This document shows, piece by piece, positions 24,910-32,155 of a stretch of DNA of 37,529 nucleotides (position 1 is the first letter of the stretch; each line of letters starts with the position of its first letter). The translations under genes and the position numbers were made by a program. Source of the DNA: a virus; the IMG/VR virus record IMGVR_UViG_3300020000_000043, positions 1 to 37,529 of that record. One strand, written 5' to 3'. Below the pieces are notes generated by a model that was not told the origin of the DNA, made no database searches, and was given only the letters and a program-made list of their open reading frames with translations.

Positions 24910-25102
24910 ATTCACGAAAGATGAATTAAACGATCTCAATGTATTGCTAACCGTTTGGCTCGTCAAATATCCTATGGACAAAATCACTGCCGAATTGCAA
25001 GTTAAATTGCAATCCATGATCGATAGCTATTGCGAGCATACAAGACAAATGCCTAATTATAACATCCAGACACAATGCGCGGATTGCTTGGAGATACTTT
25101 AA
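24902..25102 (+). CDS. Tandem paralogue 3 (MNEFT family)
   Basis: 66 aa, MNEFTKDELNDLNVL to CADCLEIL. KLQSMIDSY parallels KVQSMIDNY of the previous gene; its tail (CEH...CADC) matches the zinc-like end of gene 1. So members 1 and 3 keep the cysteine part and member 2 does not. Overlaps gene 2 by 8 bp. Confidence 0.62.
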   Translation: MNEFTKDELNDLNVLLTVWLVKYPMDKITAELQVKLQSMIDSYCEHTRQMPNYNIQTQCADCLEIL

Positions 25103-25231
25103 ATGATAATCAGTGAAAAAATAGTTTTTGGATTAAAAATCATAACTTGTATTGGTGTTACTTGCCTTACAATTTTGCTTGTATTTATGTGCGCAGCTAT
25201 GATTTACGGAACAATTACAGGTGATTTATGA
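25103..25231 (+). CDS. 42-aa membrane peptide
   Basis: MIISEKIVFGLKIIT followed by a continuous hydrophobic stretch (about residues 12-37): one membrane span. Starts on the base after the previous stop and shares ATGA with the next gene. Could be a small inner-membrane effector; a holin role is possible but not supported by position. Confidence 0.5.
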   Translation: MIISEKIVFGLKIITCIGVTCLTILLVFMCAAMIYGTITGDL

Positions 25232-25347
25232 TAATCAGCAAAAGGATAAAGAAATTTTTCATGAATCTAGATACCGCTAAAGGATTTCTAATCGGTGTTA
25301 TTTTCTCCGGCATTATAAATTTAATTATTATTTGGTTATGCAGATGA
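25228..25347 (+). CDS. 39-aa membrane peptide
   Basis: MIISKRIKKFFMNLD then a hydrophobic span (about 18-37, ending IIWLCR). It opens with the same MIIS as the gene before, and a third vestige (MTISQ, then stop) begins at 25344 in the same ATGA manner. The three look like decaying tandem copies. Confidence 0.48.
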   Translation: MIISKRIKKFFMNLDTAKGFLIGVIFSGIINLIIIWLCR

Positions 25348-25374
25348 CAATCAGTCAATAACAGGAGATATAAT

Positions 25375-25689
25375 ATGCCCTGTACATCAGGAATAGGAAA
25401 TGATAGACCACCTTCCCTCAATGAGTATCAAGATACGCTGGAATTCTTTCTTTGCAGAGCATGCCGATATTTGTCTAGACAACAACTACAAGCAATCGTT
25501 AGGGAAGAGCAAGCAATTGTTACGCCAACTACAAATAAACTTTATGAGTGGTACAAAAAACATTTGAAAGAGGATTACGAATGTGAACAAGGCCACGAGC
25601 ATAGACCAGATACATCTTATGCTTTGAATGAGCTTAAGAGAATTAGCGGTATTAACCATAATAATATAGGTGGAGTTTACCCTTATTAA
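25375..25689 (+). CDS. Hypothetical protein
   Basis: 104 aa, MPCTSGIGNDRPPSLNEY to GGVYPY. Helical, with Cys residues at 3, 28 and 31 (LCRAC), a charged middle and KHLKEDYECEQGHEH. Excellent ribosome site (AGGAG, 7 bases). Not recognised. Stop is directly followed by the next ATG. Confidence 0.65.
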   Translation: MPCTSGIGNDRPPSLNEYQDTLEFFLCRACRYLSRQQLQAIVREEQAIVTPTTNKLYEWYKKHLKEDYECEQGHEHRPDTSYALNELKRISGINHNNIGGVYPY

Positions 25690-25878
25690 ATGAAATGCTG
25701 GTTTAAAAAACATAAGTTCAGACATTTCTATGACCAAGTAGTAGGTGGCATTCTTGCTAGGCATGTTATATGCAAGAATTGCCATCTTGAGTATGCTTTA
25801 TTTTGGTATGTTGAAAAACCACATAAACCACCGATACGATCTTGTCGTATTAAATTGAGAAACCATGAATTCCTATAA
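25690..25878 (+). CDS. Small basic zinc-knuckle protein
   Basis: 62 aa, MKCWFKKHKFRHFYD to RNHEFL. Very basic; Cys/His at C3, H8, H12 and a CKNC pair near 29-32 suggest a zinc-bound fold that could touch nucleic acid. Last gene of this rightward run; its end faces a leftward gene 6 bp away. Confidence 0.6.
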   Translation: MKCWFKKHKFRHFYDQVVGGILARHVICKNCHLEYALFWYVEKPHKPPIRSCRIKLRNHEFL

Positions 25879-25884
25879 ACCAGA

Positions 25885-26298
25885 TTAATATTTTTTATCT
25901 CTAGCTTCAAGTAAAGGCAATCCAGCTTCAGTTGGAATATAAATAATCTTATCACTTGTATGTGTTAATGAATCAATCCAAAGATAACGTAAATACCCTT
26001 CATTACCCTTCAGGCTATCGCCTATGATTTTATTTGCTTTTGCAACACCTTCTGCTCTTATAACTTCTGCTTGAGAAAGCATTGAAGCTGAATCCATTTT
26101 AGCTTGAGCCTCCCTAACGGTTATCTGCCTATTCCATTCTGCTCGTTTAAGTTCTGCTTCACCAGATAGCGCTGAAGACCATAGATTGTATTTAGCATAA
26201 ATAGCCATTAGACCAAATAAACTTACTATACCTATGAAAAGCACAAAGATAACTATAATTGAAACAAAAGCGCCTTCCTTTAATTCTTCACTATCCAT
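25885..26298 (-). CDS. Membrane-anchored protein with SPFH-like C-terminal helix
   Basis: 137 aa from ATG at 26298 (AGGA 7 bases upstream). One long membrane span (about 10-37, FVSIIVIFVLFIGIVSLFG), then a charged Ala/Glu-rich helix (EAELKRAEWNRQITVREAQ, later QAEVIRAEGVAKANKIIG) that is the tail pattern of stomatin/prohibitin/HflC-type proteins, then YLRYLWIDSL and IYIPTEAGLPLLEA. The SPFH body domain itself is missing. Phages carry such single-span versions; they may act on host membrane proteases, but this is a guess. Confidence 0.7.
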   Translation of the reverse strand: MDSEELKEGAFVSIIVIFVLFIGIVSLFGLMAIYAKYNLWSSALSGEAELKRAEWNRQITVREAQAKMDSASMLSQAEVIRAEGVAKANKIIGDSLKGNEGYLRYLWIDSLTHTSDKIIYIPTEAGLPLLEARDKKY

Positions 26299-26367
26299 TT
26301 CTAAGTCCTGAATTTTATATATGCCTTTAAATATCATGCATTCTGATAATTTGCAACAAACCAATTC

Positions 26368-26401
26368 AATAAACCCGATTAGGATAATAATCAGGTTTAT
26401 T
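26368..26401. promoter_or_regulatory. Long imperfect palindrome between divergent units
   Basis: AATAAACC (26368-26375) and GGTTTATT (26394-26401) enclose GATTA/TAATC with a C/A mismatch and a 6-nt loop GGATAA: 13 paired bases. It lies about 70 bp upstream of the leftward gene and 200 bp upstream of the rightward one. No T run is clear on either strand, so operator or transcript structure are both possible. Confidence 0.45.
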
Positions 26402-26465
26402 AAATTACTTTAAAATCAATGACTTACATATAATACACTAACATTCCCCCTGCTTTTTGCTAAAA

Positions 26466-26583
26466 AGTTCTAAATTTTCTTAAATAGTTCTAATTTTTTG
26501 ACCGAATAGCGTCTATTCGGTTATGTCGTTCCTTATTCGGTTATGGCAATCTTGCTTGGACTTACCAAAATATTTGTTATAAT
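26466..26583 (+). promoter_or_regulatory. Early rightward control region: repeats, palindrome, promoter
   Basis: Promoter TTGGAC (26556-26561), 16-bp spacer, perfect TATAAT (26578-26583). Upstream: AGTTCTAA at 26466 and 26486, exactly 20 bp apart; CCGAATAG-CGT-CTATTCGG (26502-26520); TATTCGGTTATG at 26514 and 26534, again 20 bp apart. Repeats spaced near two helical turns are what a cooperatively binding regulator would use. The candidate regulators in the window are the Cro-like protein (32156) and the Rep-like protein (33332). No gene lies in 26299-26603. Confidence 0.6.
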
Positions 26584-26603
26584 AAATCTTTTGAGGTAAT
26601 TTT

Positions 26604-26837
26604 ATGTCTGGCCCATACATTTGTACTTTATGCTTATCTTATGATTGTGTTCATAGTAATTTTGGTTCAACCTCTACTTTGTCAGGACAGCAGGGAGGAA
26701 TGTTTCCTGCTAGTGACCAATATGCAAGATATCAAGCAATTTTATCTCAAGGGATGTTAAATACTGCGCAAAATATTGAGAATCACATTAATAAAAGCAA
26801 ACAGCCAAACAAAAAACTTTTACTATTAAGGAAATGA
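26604..26837 (+). CDS. Hypothetical early protein
   Basis: 77 aa, MSGPYICTLCLSYDC to NKKLLLLRK. Cys-rich start (C7, C10, C15) followed by His, then a Ser/Gly/Gln-rich stretch and a basic end. Could bind zinc. First gene after the TATAAT promoter, GAGG 8 bases before ATG. Confidence 0.62.
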   Translation: MSGPYICTLCLSYDCVHSNFGSTSTLSGQQGGMFPASDQYARYQAILSQGMLNTAQNIENHINKSKQPNKKLLLLRK

Positions 26838-26839
26838 CA

Positions 26840-27121
26840 ATGAGCCTATTAAAATACAGAGACGTTCTTACACTTTGCAAAGAAAAAGTCAAAGAAGCCA
26901 TGGCACCATTACGCGCCCGTGAGATGCGTAAGAAAGCTGAGTTAGAAATTTGTAAACTTGAAAGCACGATTGCAGAAAAGGAGCAAAAGATACAAGAATA
27001 TGCTTCTCAATACCCTATTGACTTTGATAAGTTGATTGACGCCATAGACGAGCTTGAACTTACAAAAAGACGCAAAGAACAGTTTGAGAAGATAGTTGAA
27101 GAGATGTTTGGCGATGATTGA
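26840..27121 (+). CDS. Coiled-coil early protein
   Basis: 93 aa from ATG 26840 (AAGGA 7 bases upstream; the earlier ATG 26834 is too close to it). Almost entirely charged heptad-like helix, MSLLKYRDVLTLCKEKV to VEEMFGDD, with a short break at YPIDFD. A structural or inhibitory small protein; no family recognised. Overlaps the next gene by 8 bp. Confidence 0.62.
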   Translation: MSLLKYRDVLTLCKEKVKEAMAPLRAREMRKKAELEICKLESTIAEKEQKIQEYASQYPIDFDKLIDAIDELELTKRRKEQFEKIVEEMFGDD

Positions 27122-27302
27122 CTCTACCTGTGACCATGACCCCTCAACGGTTCATGGAGCCATTGGAATGTATCATTGTCCATTGTGCGGGGAAATGCAG
27201 ATTGCAGGACTTTCACATACTAAAATCATGGAGGTTAAAGATTGGGATGAAATGGACGATTATTTGAAATCAAAAAACGAAAAACTTGAATATTTAGGCT
27301 AG
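27114..27302 (+). CDS. Small zinc protein (YHCPLCGEMQIAG)
   Basis: 62 aa, MIDSTCDHDPSTVHG. CDH near 6-8 and HCPLCGEM near 20-27 form one zinc site; HCP.CGE...AGL is a familiar phrase in uncharacterised phage proteins. Start at 27114 overlaps the previous stop; a longer start at 27096 would sit well inside it. Confidence 0.6.
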   Translation: MIDSTCDHDPSTVHGAIGMYHCPLCGEMQIAGLSHTKIMEVKDWDEMDDYLKSKNEKLEYLG

Positions 27303-27318
27303 GATGAAGGAGATTCAA

Positions 27319-27942
27319 ATGATTGACTATGACAAACTAAAAATTGCACATGAGTTATGCGAAAAATTATCAATCATTAAAAATCAGTATATACAGGTTA
27401 AAATACAAATATGTCTCAATGACTGCTCTTATGCGCTAGAAAACAATGCAAATATTTTTAAATTTGAATGGTTTGATAGTATTGAGGAACTAATCACAAA
27501 GCTTAAAGAGCTCACAGAGCCGCAACCAAAATACAAAATAGGCCAAGAGGTCTGGTATATTACTTGTGAATTTGAACCCATATCAACAAAAATAGAAGAC
27601 TTAACTTGGTTTGAAGATTCAACTCATTATCTTATTGATGAAGGGCATATTAAAGAAAGCAATTTATATCCCTCAAAACAAGCATTAATCGAAGCACAGA
27701 TTGAACACTGGACTAAGTTAAAAATAGATGAAATATCAGAAGATACCATAATTTCTACATTGTGTTGCGGTAGCACATGGAGTTACTATAAGAGTGCCAA
27801 ATACGTAGTTAATTGCGCGCATTGCCAAAAAAAGTTTCATGAAAAATGCCAACATGAAAGCGATGGAATCTTGAAAGATGATAGCGGAACATTTGAACTA
27901 GGCTGTTATAAGTGCAAAAAATGCGGACAATTTTACAGATGA
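27319..27942 (+). CDS. Hypothetical protein with C-terminal zinc ribbon
   Basis: 207 aa from ATG 27319 with AAGGAG six bases upstream. N-terminal helical part, then KYKIGQEVWYIT (about 75-86), a small beta domain found in phage proteins that scan barrels, and a Cys-rich end with CCG, CAHC, KCQHESDGIL and CYKCKKCGQFYR. The CQHE.DG(I/V)L phrase recurs in the protein at 35050-35346. Linked by ATGA to the next gene. Confidence 0.62.
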   Translation: MIDYDKLKIAHELCEKLSIIKNQYIQVKIQICLNDCSYALENNANIFKFEWFDSIEELITKLKELTEPQPKYKIGQEVWYITCEFEPISTKIEDLTWFEDSTHYLIDEGHIKESNLYPSKQALIEAQIEHWTKLKIDEISEDTIISTLCCGSTWSYYKSAKYVVNCAHCQKKFHEKCQHESDGILKDDSGTFELGCYKCKKCGQFYR

Positions 27943-28103
27943 AATGGTTATCCAGACTGCTTGAATATTGGAATGATAAAAAATTAGCAGAAAAATGGGG
28001 GATGGATGTTAAGGATATTTGTGTGCACGAAATTAATACTTCTGATAGATTTATAAATATAAATTCATTCAAGTGCGCTAAATGTGGAAGGCTTTATAAA
28101 TGA
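27939..28103 (+). CDS. Small zinc-ribbon protein
   Basis: 54 aa, MKWLSRLLEYWNDKK to FKCAKCGRLYK. Its end (CVHE...FKCAKCGRLYK) parallels that of the preceding gene (CQHE...YKCKKCGQFYR), so the two share a module. The N-terminus is an amphipathic helix. Both borders are ATGA overlaps. Confidence 0.6.
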   Translation: MKWLSRLLEYWNDKKLAEKWGMDVKDICVHEINTSDRFININSFKCAKCGRLYK

Positions 28104-28351
28104 CTAGAGAAGAGCAATCGCCTGGCATTCAAGAATCTGTGCAAAACGCATATCAAAATGCATTGGACTTGATAACAAAGTTAAGAAAACTTGATGAAGA
28201 ATGTTTTGATGGCCTTAAAAAAAATTTCCCAAATTTATTGCATTCAATTAAATTTGATTTATCGGCCAGATATGTTAAAACAGATAATGAAACAAAAGAT
28301 ACTAATCTTGATATAAAAAAGGACTTAACCAATGAAGAAACCAGAAGTTGA
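28100..28351 (+). CDS. Hypothetical helical protein
   Basis: 83 aa, MTREEQSPGIQESVQ to NEETRS. Acidic, helical, low in aromatic residues, no motif recognised. ATGA with the gene before; overlaps the next by 20 bp. Confidence 0.58.
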   Translation: MTREEQSPGIQESVQNAYQNALDLITKLRKLDEECFDGLKKNFPNLLHSIKFDLSARYVKTDNETKDTNLDIKKDLTNEETRS

Positions 28352-28667
28352 TGAATTAGCTAACAATATAGGTCAACAAGCTCGCCCTGCCTTAAGAAAA
28401 CTAATAAATGTTTTAAACAACGAATGCAAGAAATTAACTCTTGATTTAACCGAGCAACTTCCTCATGTAAAACCCGATGAAATATTCCTAACTACAATAG
28501 GTTGTTTGCTTTCTATGATGGTTGCAAACGCCACTATTGGACTCAAAAACACAGAGATTATTCCTGATTATCAATGGTTTATAGACAGCTTCTGTGATAG
28601 TGTAAAGTCTATTATAGCTAATGAAATTCTATCTACCAATGACAGAAATGCAGGACTGCTTAATTAA
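28332..28667 (+). CDS. Hypothetical helical protein
   Basis: 111 aa, MKKPEVDELANNIGQ to DRNAGLLN. Predicted helical with a hydrophobic middle (TTIGCLLSMMVANATIGL, about 56-73) too polar for a sure membrane span. AAGGA lies 8 bases upstream. Length and helical pattern recall the 107-aa paralogue pair at 35776-36424, but identity is too low for me to claim homology. Confidence 0.58.
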   Translation: MKKPEVDELANNIGQQARPALRKLINVLNNECKKLTLDLTEQLPHVKPDEIFLTTIGCLLSMMVANATIGLKNTEIIPDYQWFIDSFCDSVKSIIANEILSTNDRNAGLLN

Positions 28668-28824
28668 CTTAATCAAAAAAAATCATCACAAAGCCAGGGC
28701 TTTGGGCGATAAAAAACTTCTCGTCTCAAAGGATGTAAAAGAGAAGGGGCGCATAATGGTTAAGTCAGATATTATAGAAGCTGAGGTGTCGGCAGTCCTT
28801 GACTGGATTAGGTCGCCTTTATGA
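28639..28824 (+). CDS. Hypothetical small basic protein
   Basis: 61 aa if started at 28639 (MTEMQDCLINLIKKN). Overlaps the previous gene by 29 bp in another frame. No start has a good ribosome site except a late ATG at 28759 (AAGGGG upstream), which would leave 21 aa (MVKSDIIEAEVSAVLDW). The ATGA junction with the next gene supports translation through this frame. Confidence 0.45.
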   Translation: MTEMQDCLINLIKKNHHKARALGDKKLLVSKDVKEKGRIMVKSDIIEAEVSAVLDWIRSPL

Positions 28825-29024
28825 AGATAATTGACGAGTTTTTACATAGAAATTTTCTCATAAAAATAATTGAGGTAGTTCCTGATTCTCATTGCGCCGA
28901 AGTTTATAAGTTAAGCAATCTTTTTCTTGAAGATGATATACCTTTGATTGCCGTAAGCGGATTTAAAACGCCCGAGGAGGCCGAAGAACGGGCGTTGCAA
29001 CATATTGATGTTATTTTCAAGTAG
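28821..29024 (+). CDS. Hypothetical protein
   Basis: 67 aa, MKIIDEFLHRNFLIKI to HIDVIFK. Alpha/beta; strands around IEVVPDSHCAEVYKL and an acidic helix TPEEAEERALQHI at the end. Looks like the small domains that phages use as host-directed inhibitors, with no family named. Ends 8 bp inside the convergent leftward gene. Confidence 0.58.
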   Translation: MKIIDEFLHRNFLIKIIEVVPDSHCAEVYKLSNLFLEDDIPLIAVSGFKTPEEAEERALQHIDVIFK

Positions 29025-29220
29025 CTGTCTTAAATATCAAAACAAGATAATAAATCGTATTAAAAAATGAGATGTAAGAAATGCAGGTTAATATTAAGAC
29101 AACTATTGTACAAGACCAACTATAATTTTCTATTCCCTTAAGAGTACTAACAATGCCTTTAAAAAACAGAAAAACAGTAAACCATATGCCGCCGCAAATC
29201 GAAATAATAGGCCAAGCCAT
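29017..29220 (-). CDS. Two-span membrane protein, paralogue A
   Basis: 67 aa, MAWPIISICGGIWFTV, two hydrophobic segments (about 3-24 and 38-62). Same length and plan as the next gene upstream (W at 3, GG(I/F)W near 10-13, YY/HY(L/I)V.L(I/M)(F/I)K at the end). Such pairs of short membrane proteins can be holin and antiholin, but they are far from the endolysin. Part of the leftward RecE/RecT unit. Confidence 0.6.
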   Translation of the reverse strand: MAWPIISICGGIWFTVFLFFKGIVSTLKGIENYSWSCTIVVLILTCISYISFFNTIYYLVLIFKTAT

Positions 29221-29235
29221 TATAAACTCCTTGTT

Positions 29236-29439
29236 CTAACTAGAAAGTTTAATCATTAGAATGACATAATGAAGTACGCTAAAAGAACTTATCATCATAA
29301 ATATTATGCACAAAACCCCAAGAAATACGCATGTAGCTTGCTTCTCTACCATTTGAGGAATTAATATAAAAGAACCCATAAGACCTATTAAACCTGCAAG
29401 CCAAAACCCCCCGAAAATAGAAACACCTTGCCAGCTCAT
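29236..29439 (-). CDS. Two-span membrane protein, paralogue B
   Basis: 67 aa, MSWQGVSIFGGFWLAG, two hydrophobic segments (about 5-28 and 35-62), paralogous to the neighbour at 29017-29220. Its start is shared with the end of the 279-aa gene (position 29439). Ribosome site GAGGAG-like within that end. Function unknown. Confidence 0.6.
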   Translation of the reverse strand: MSWQGVSIFGGFWLAGLIGLMGSFILIPQMVEKQATCVFLGVLCIIFMMISSFSVLHYVILMIKLSS

Positions 29440-30278
29440 TATAAACTCCTCAACAAATCAATAATTTTAATAAGGTCTCTATTTGATAACTTCTCATCCA
29501 CCGAAACTTTCACGCCGTTTGAAATAGTAAGTTCAAGTTTGTTTGTGTAATTTCTTTCTTCATCAATTGAAAATTCAGAGAATTGATAAAATAAGGCATT
29601 AGGTGGTTTTAACAGAAAAGACTTATCGCAAGTAGCAAATGAATCTAAAGGATGATGTAGCATTTGCGTATCAAGTGAATGCTCAGGAATATCATTAATA
29701 TTAACAACTGAATCTTCGACCGCATGAGATTCATTAAAAGAATCAGGTTCATTTTCTTTTATATCTTCCTTTTTATCGTAAGTAATCTGGTCATTTAAGT
29801 TAAAGCTAACGCAAGCGTCAAATTTGCCCTCTTTACTTTTATCAATAAAATCAGCAAGTTGTTTTTCTTTCTTGCGCCCTCTTTTTTTCCCGCTCTTGGT
29901 AGTACTCTTTATTTTCAAAAGCATTTTTATATTATCAAGTTCATGTAGGCGACCTAATTTTTTAATCAGAGAAATGTAGTTTAAATGAACCATTATTTCA
30001 CGAGCTTTTAAAATATCTAAGTTATGTTTCTTGCAATATTCTAGTTTACTTATGCTTAAATTTTGACACATTAACATTTGTGCTTTATATTCATCGTAAT
30101 AATCGCAGGCCTCCTGGTCTAAGAATATCCTTCTCTTTATATTAATAAAGCTTGAGAATTTTAATCCATTGTTAGCGCAATATTCTTTTGCTGTATCATG
30201 AGACTCACAAAACTTATAACAATGGTCCAGAGCTTCCCCTATCGATTTTGAAGTCAGCATTATTTTAGATCTCTTCAT
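29439..30278 (-). CDS. Hypothetical DNA-binding-type protein
   Basis: 279 aa. N-terminal half helical and Cys/basic (ALDHCYKFCESHDTAKEYC, KSGKKRGRKKEKQ near 127-139), then an acidic, unstructured middle (DQITYDKKEDIKENEPDSF...), and a short C-terminal domain KLELTISNGVKVSVDEKLSNRDLIKIIDLL. That last phrase resembles the (E/L)L.(I/L).NG..(I/L).V......L..(L/I)L..L end of IS66-type TnpA and of small phage regulators. AAGGA 7 bases before ATG 30278. Translated with RecE/RecT; may be an accessory to recombination. Confidence 0.55.
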   Translation of the reverse strand: MKRSKIMLTSKSIGEALDHCYKFCESHDTAKEYCANNGLKFSSFINIKRRIFLDQEACDYYDEYKAQMLMCQNLSISKLEYCKKHNLDILKAREIMVHLNYISLIKKLGRLHELDNIKMLLKIKSTTKSGKKRGRKKEKQLADFIDKSKEGKFDACVSFNLNDQITYDKKEDIKENEPDSFNESHAVEDSVVNINDIPEHSLDTQMLHHPLDSFATCDKSFLLKPPNALFYQFSEFSIDEERNYTNKLELTISNGVKVSVDEKLSNRDLIKIIDLLRSL

Positions 30279-30281
30279 CTT

Positions 30282-31178
30282 TTATTCCTTGTTTAAATCA
30301 TTAATAAACATTTTTTCTCTTTCAATCATAAGTATTTTTATAAAACTCTGGCCCTGGTCTTCAGTCAATTCTGCTGGATTTTCTGCTTTGTAATAACCCA
30401 TTGCTTTTTGATATCTATCGTCAGGCAACCCAACCTCTTCAATCAATTCTAATAATTTAGCTAAAGTTGTTTCAGTGATTGATTCGCCTGTTTCTTTAAT
30501 GTCATTTACCTCAACAACATTATTTGTAACTGATTGATTTATAATAGATTTTAATATTGATGAAGCTTTGTTTTTTGGTTCTTGGTTTACAACAGAGCCT
30601 TCAATATGGCCTTCGATGTCTTCGATTTCTTCACGTGGCTTAATACCTCTTATAGCATCAGCAAAGGTATCTCTGATACAAAATGCCCTGGCTCGCATCT
30701 GTAACATTCTATCGGGATATTGGGACCAAGGGCCTGCTTTACCCCACAGCGAGGCTTTTTTTGCATCTTCAATGGTAAATTCTACGGTATGTGGCTCATG
30801 GTTTTTACGCTTTATTGTACATGTGGCACCTACAAGTTTATCCTTGTCATCATATATTTTATGCTCTTTTATATATTCATAATGAGAATGTCCTTGTATG
30901 ACTGCTAAAAGACCATCTCCATACATACAGGGCTTGCCGTTTATTACTGCTATATCTTGCAAAGATTGTAGCATCGGGATACCCAATTGTACGCCCATGT
31001 CCATTGCTATCAGAATATCACTAGGCTTGCCTATCATGTTCTTGGGAACCATAGAGGATTTTGCTAAAAAAGAAGAAACCTCCATATAATGTGAAAAATT
31101 TTCCTTTGAAAACAAAGAGTTGTCTATATTTGCAATCTTTGTGTCTTGATGATTATGTACTTGTAATTCATTGCTCAT
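30282..31178 (-). CDS. recT: RecT-like single-strand annealing protein
   Basis: 298 aa. The segment DILIAMDMGVQLGIPMLQS then LQDIAVINGKPCMYGDGLLAVI (about 54-95) and SLWGKAGPWSQYPDRMLQMR followed by ARAFCIRDTFADAI (about 143-177) are hallmarks of the RecT/Redbeta-type family. It binds single strands produced by the exonuclease encoded upstream and pairs them, giving phage recombination and repair of ends. C-terminal third is acidic and helical. Gene order exonuclease-annealase with 23 bp between is the typical pair. Confidence 0.88.
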   Translation of the reverse strand: MSNELQVHNHQDTKIANIDNSLFSKENFSHYMEVSSFLAKSSMVPKNMIGKPSDILIAMDMGVQLGIPMLQSLQDIAVINGKPCMYGDGLLAVIQGHSHYEYIKEHKIYDDKDKLVGATCTIKRKNHEPHTVEFTIEDAKKASLWGKAGPWSQYPDRMLQMRARAFCIRDTFADAIRGIKPREEIEDIEGHIEGSVVNQEPKNKASSILKSIINQSVTNNVVEVNDIKETGESITETTLAKLLELIEEVGLPDDRYQKAMGYYKAENPAELTEDQGQSFIKILMIEREKMFINDLNKE

Positions 31179-31201
31179 TTTATTTAGTCCTCATTAGTAA
31201 A

Positions 31202-32059
31202 TTATTGTTCTATGTCTATATCTATATCGTCTATTTCGTCATACATTGCAAACCGGGGTACTGTTAATTCTTTGGCTGCATATCCAGGCCATCTATTCAT
31301 CTCAGAACAAAGTTTGTAATTAGCAACTAATTCATAAAACTGATTCATTCCGTACTCAAGAGCTTCCTGATGCATAATATAAGTCGCAGTCGCGTAAGGT
31401 TCTCTATTTTCAACGACAATAAAAATAAAGTTATCTATATCACAACCTATTGATTTTAAAGCAATTTTTATCATTCCTGCTTGCAGATAATACCCTGAAC
31501 TTACTGCCTGGCGTTGAAAGGCATTATAGGAAGCGTCACGGGATGTCTTTAAATCCAAAGCAAAATTACAATTAAAGCCGTCAGGCCTAGCTTTACATAA
31601 AACATCTGCTCTCTCATCTTTGAAATAAATTGATTTTTCAATATTCAGTTCTTGTTTCGATAGAACTGAATTTATTTCAGGATTATTTTGTAATGATTGC
31701 CTCATCTCATATGCTCTCGCATATAAATCAGAATTTATGACGGTGACGCCTTTTTCTTTTGCATTTTCTAAAACAGAGGCATAATGCTCTTTACCTGCCT
31801 TGGTTCGCCTATCAATGTGCTCAGTCATGATATATCTATCCTGAAAGGATAATGGCTCAAGCACCAGGGTATGCACAAGCTCACCCAAAACCATAGCCTC
31901 CGAAGGAGTTTGTCTTGTTTTGTCGGGCTTTAAGTAAGAATGCCAGTAATGATAAGGGCTTTTCTTAAATTGCATCAGGGCGCTTCTCGATAGACCTGGT
32001 GACGAATGATATTCTTCATTACTTATATTATGTAAACCAAGTTTGATATCTTCAGACAT
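31202..32059 (-). CDS. recE: RecE-like exonuclease (DUF3799, PD-(D/E)xK)
   Basis: 285 aa from ATG 32059 (GAGG 7 bases upstream; longer start at 32101 has none). NISNEEYHSSPGLSRSALM (11-29), FKKSPYHYW, ALG-like LGELVH with His63, then KARPDG with Asp160, ALDLKTS with Asp169 and Lys171, and GYYLQAG near 189-195: the full C-terminal RecE/DUF3799 nuclease. It degrades one strand of double-stranded ends and hands over to RecT. First gene of the leftward unit. Confidence 0.88.
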   Translation of the reverse strand: MSEDIKLGLHNISNEEYHSSPGLSRSALMQFKKSPYHYWHSYLKPDKTRQTPSEAMVLGELVHTLVLEPLSFQDRYIMTEHIDRRTKAGKEHYASVLENAKEKGVTVINSDLYARAYEMRQSLQNNPEINSVLSKQELNIEKSIYFKDERADVLCKARPDGFNCNFALDLKTSRDASYNAFQRQAVSSGYYLQAGMIKIALKSIGCDIDNFIFIVVENREPYATATYIMHQEALEYGMNQFYELVANYKLCSEMNRWPGYAAKELTVPRFAMYDEIDDIDIDIEQ

Positions 32060-32083
32060 TTTATTCCTCATAATTTTTAATTC

Positions 32084-32112
32084 TTGCAATAGCTTAAACA
32101 ATTTATTATACT
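32084..32112 (+). promoter_or_regulatory. Promoter of the Cro-like/Rep unit
   Basis: TTGCAA (32084-32089), exactly 17 bp, TATACT (32107-32112). The complementary strand reads TATAAT at 32110-32105 for a leftward transcript into the RecE/RecT genes, so the two promoters overlap face to face; binding by a repressor here would govern both. The 96 bp between the divergent starts are otherwise AT-rich and without genes. Confidence 0.6.
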
Positions 32113-32155
32113 AAAGCAACAAATAATTTATTATTAATTAAAACAGGTGTATAGT

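Noticed and set aside
25344-25361. Third MIIS-type gene (MTISQ)
   Set aside because: Stops after five codons; treated as a vestige, not a gene.
26368-26401. Palindrome as a terminator
   Set aside because: Neither strand has a convincing T run after it and no gene ends next to it on the matching strand.
30568-31267. Plus-strand ORFs opposite RecT
   Set aside because: Antisense to a recognisable RecT-like gene and with no recognisable content.
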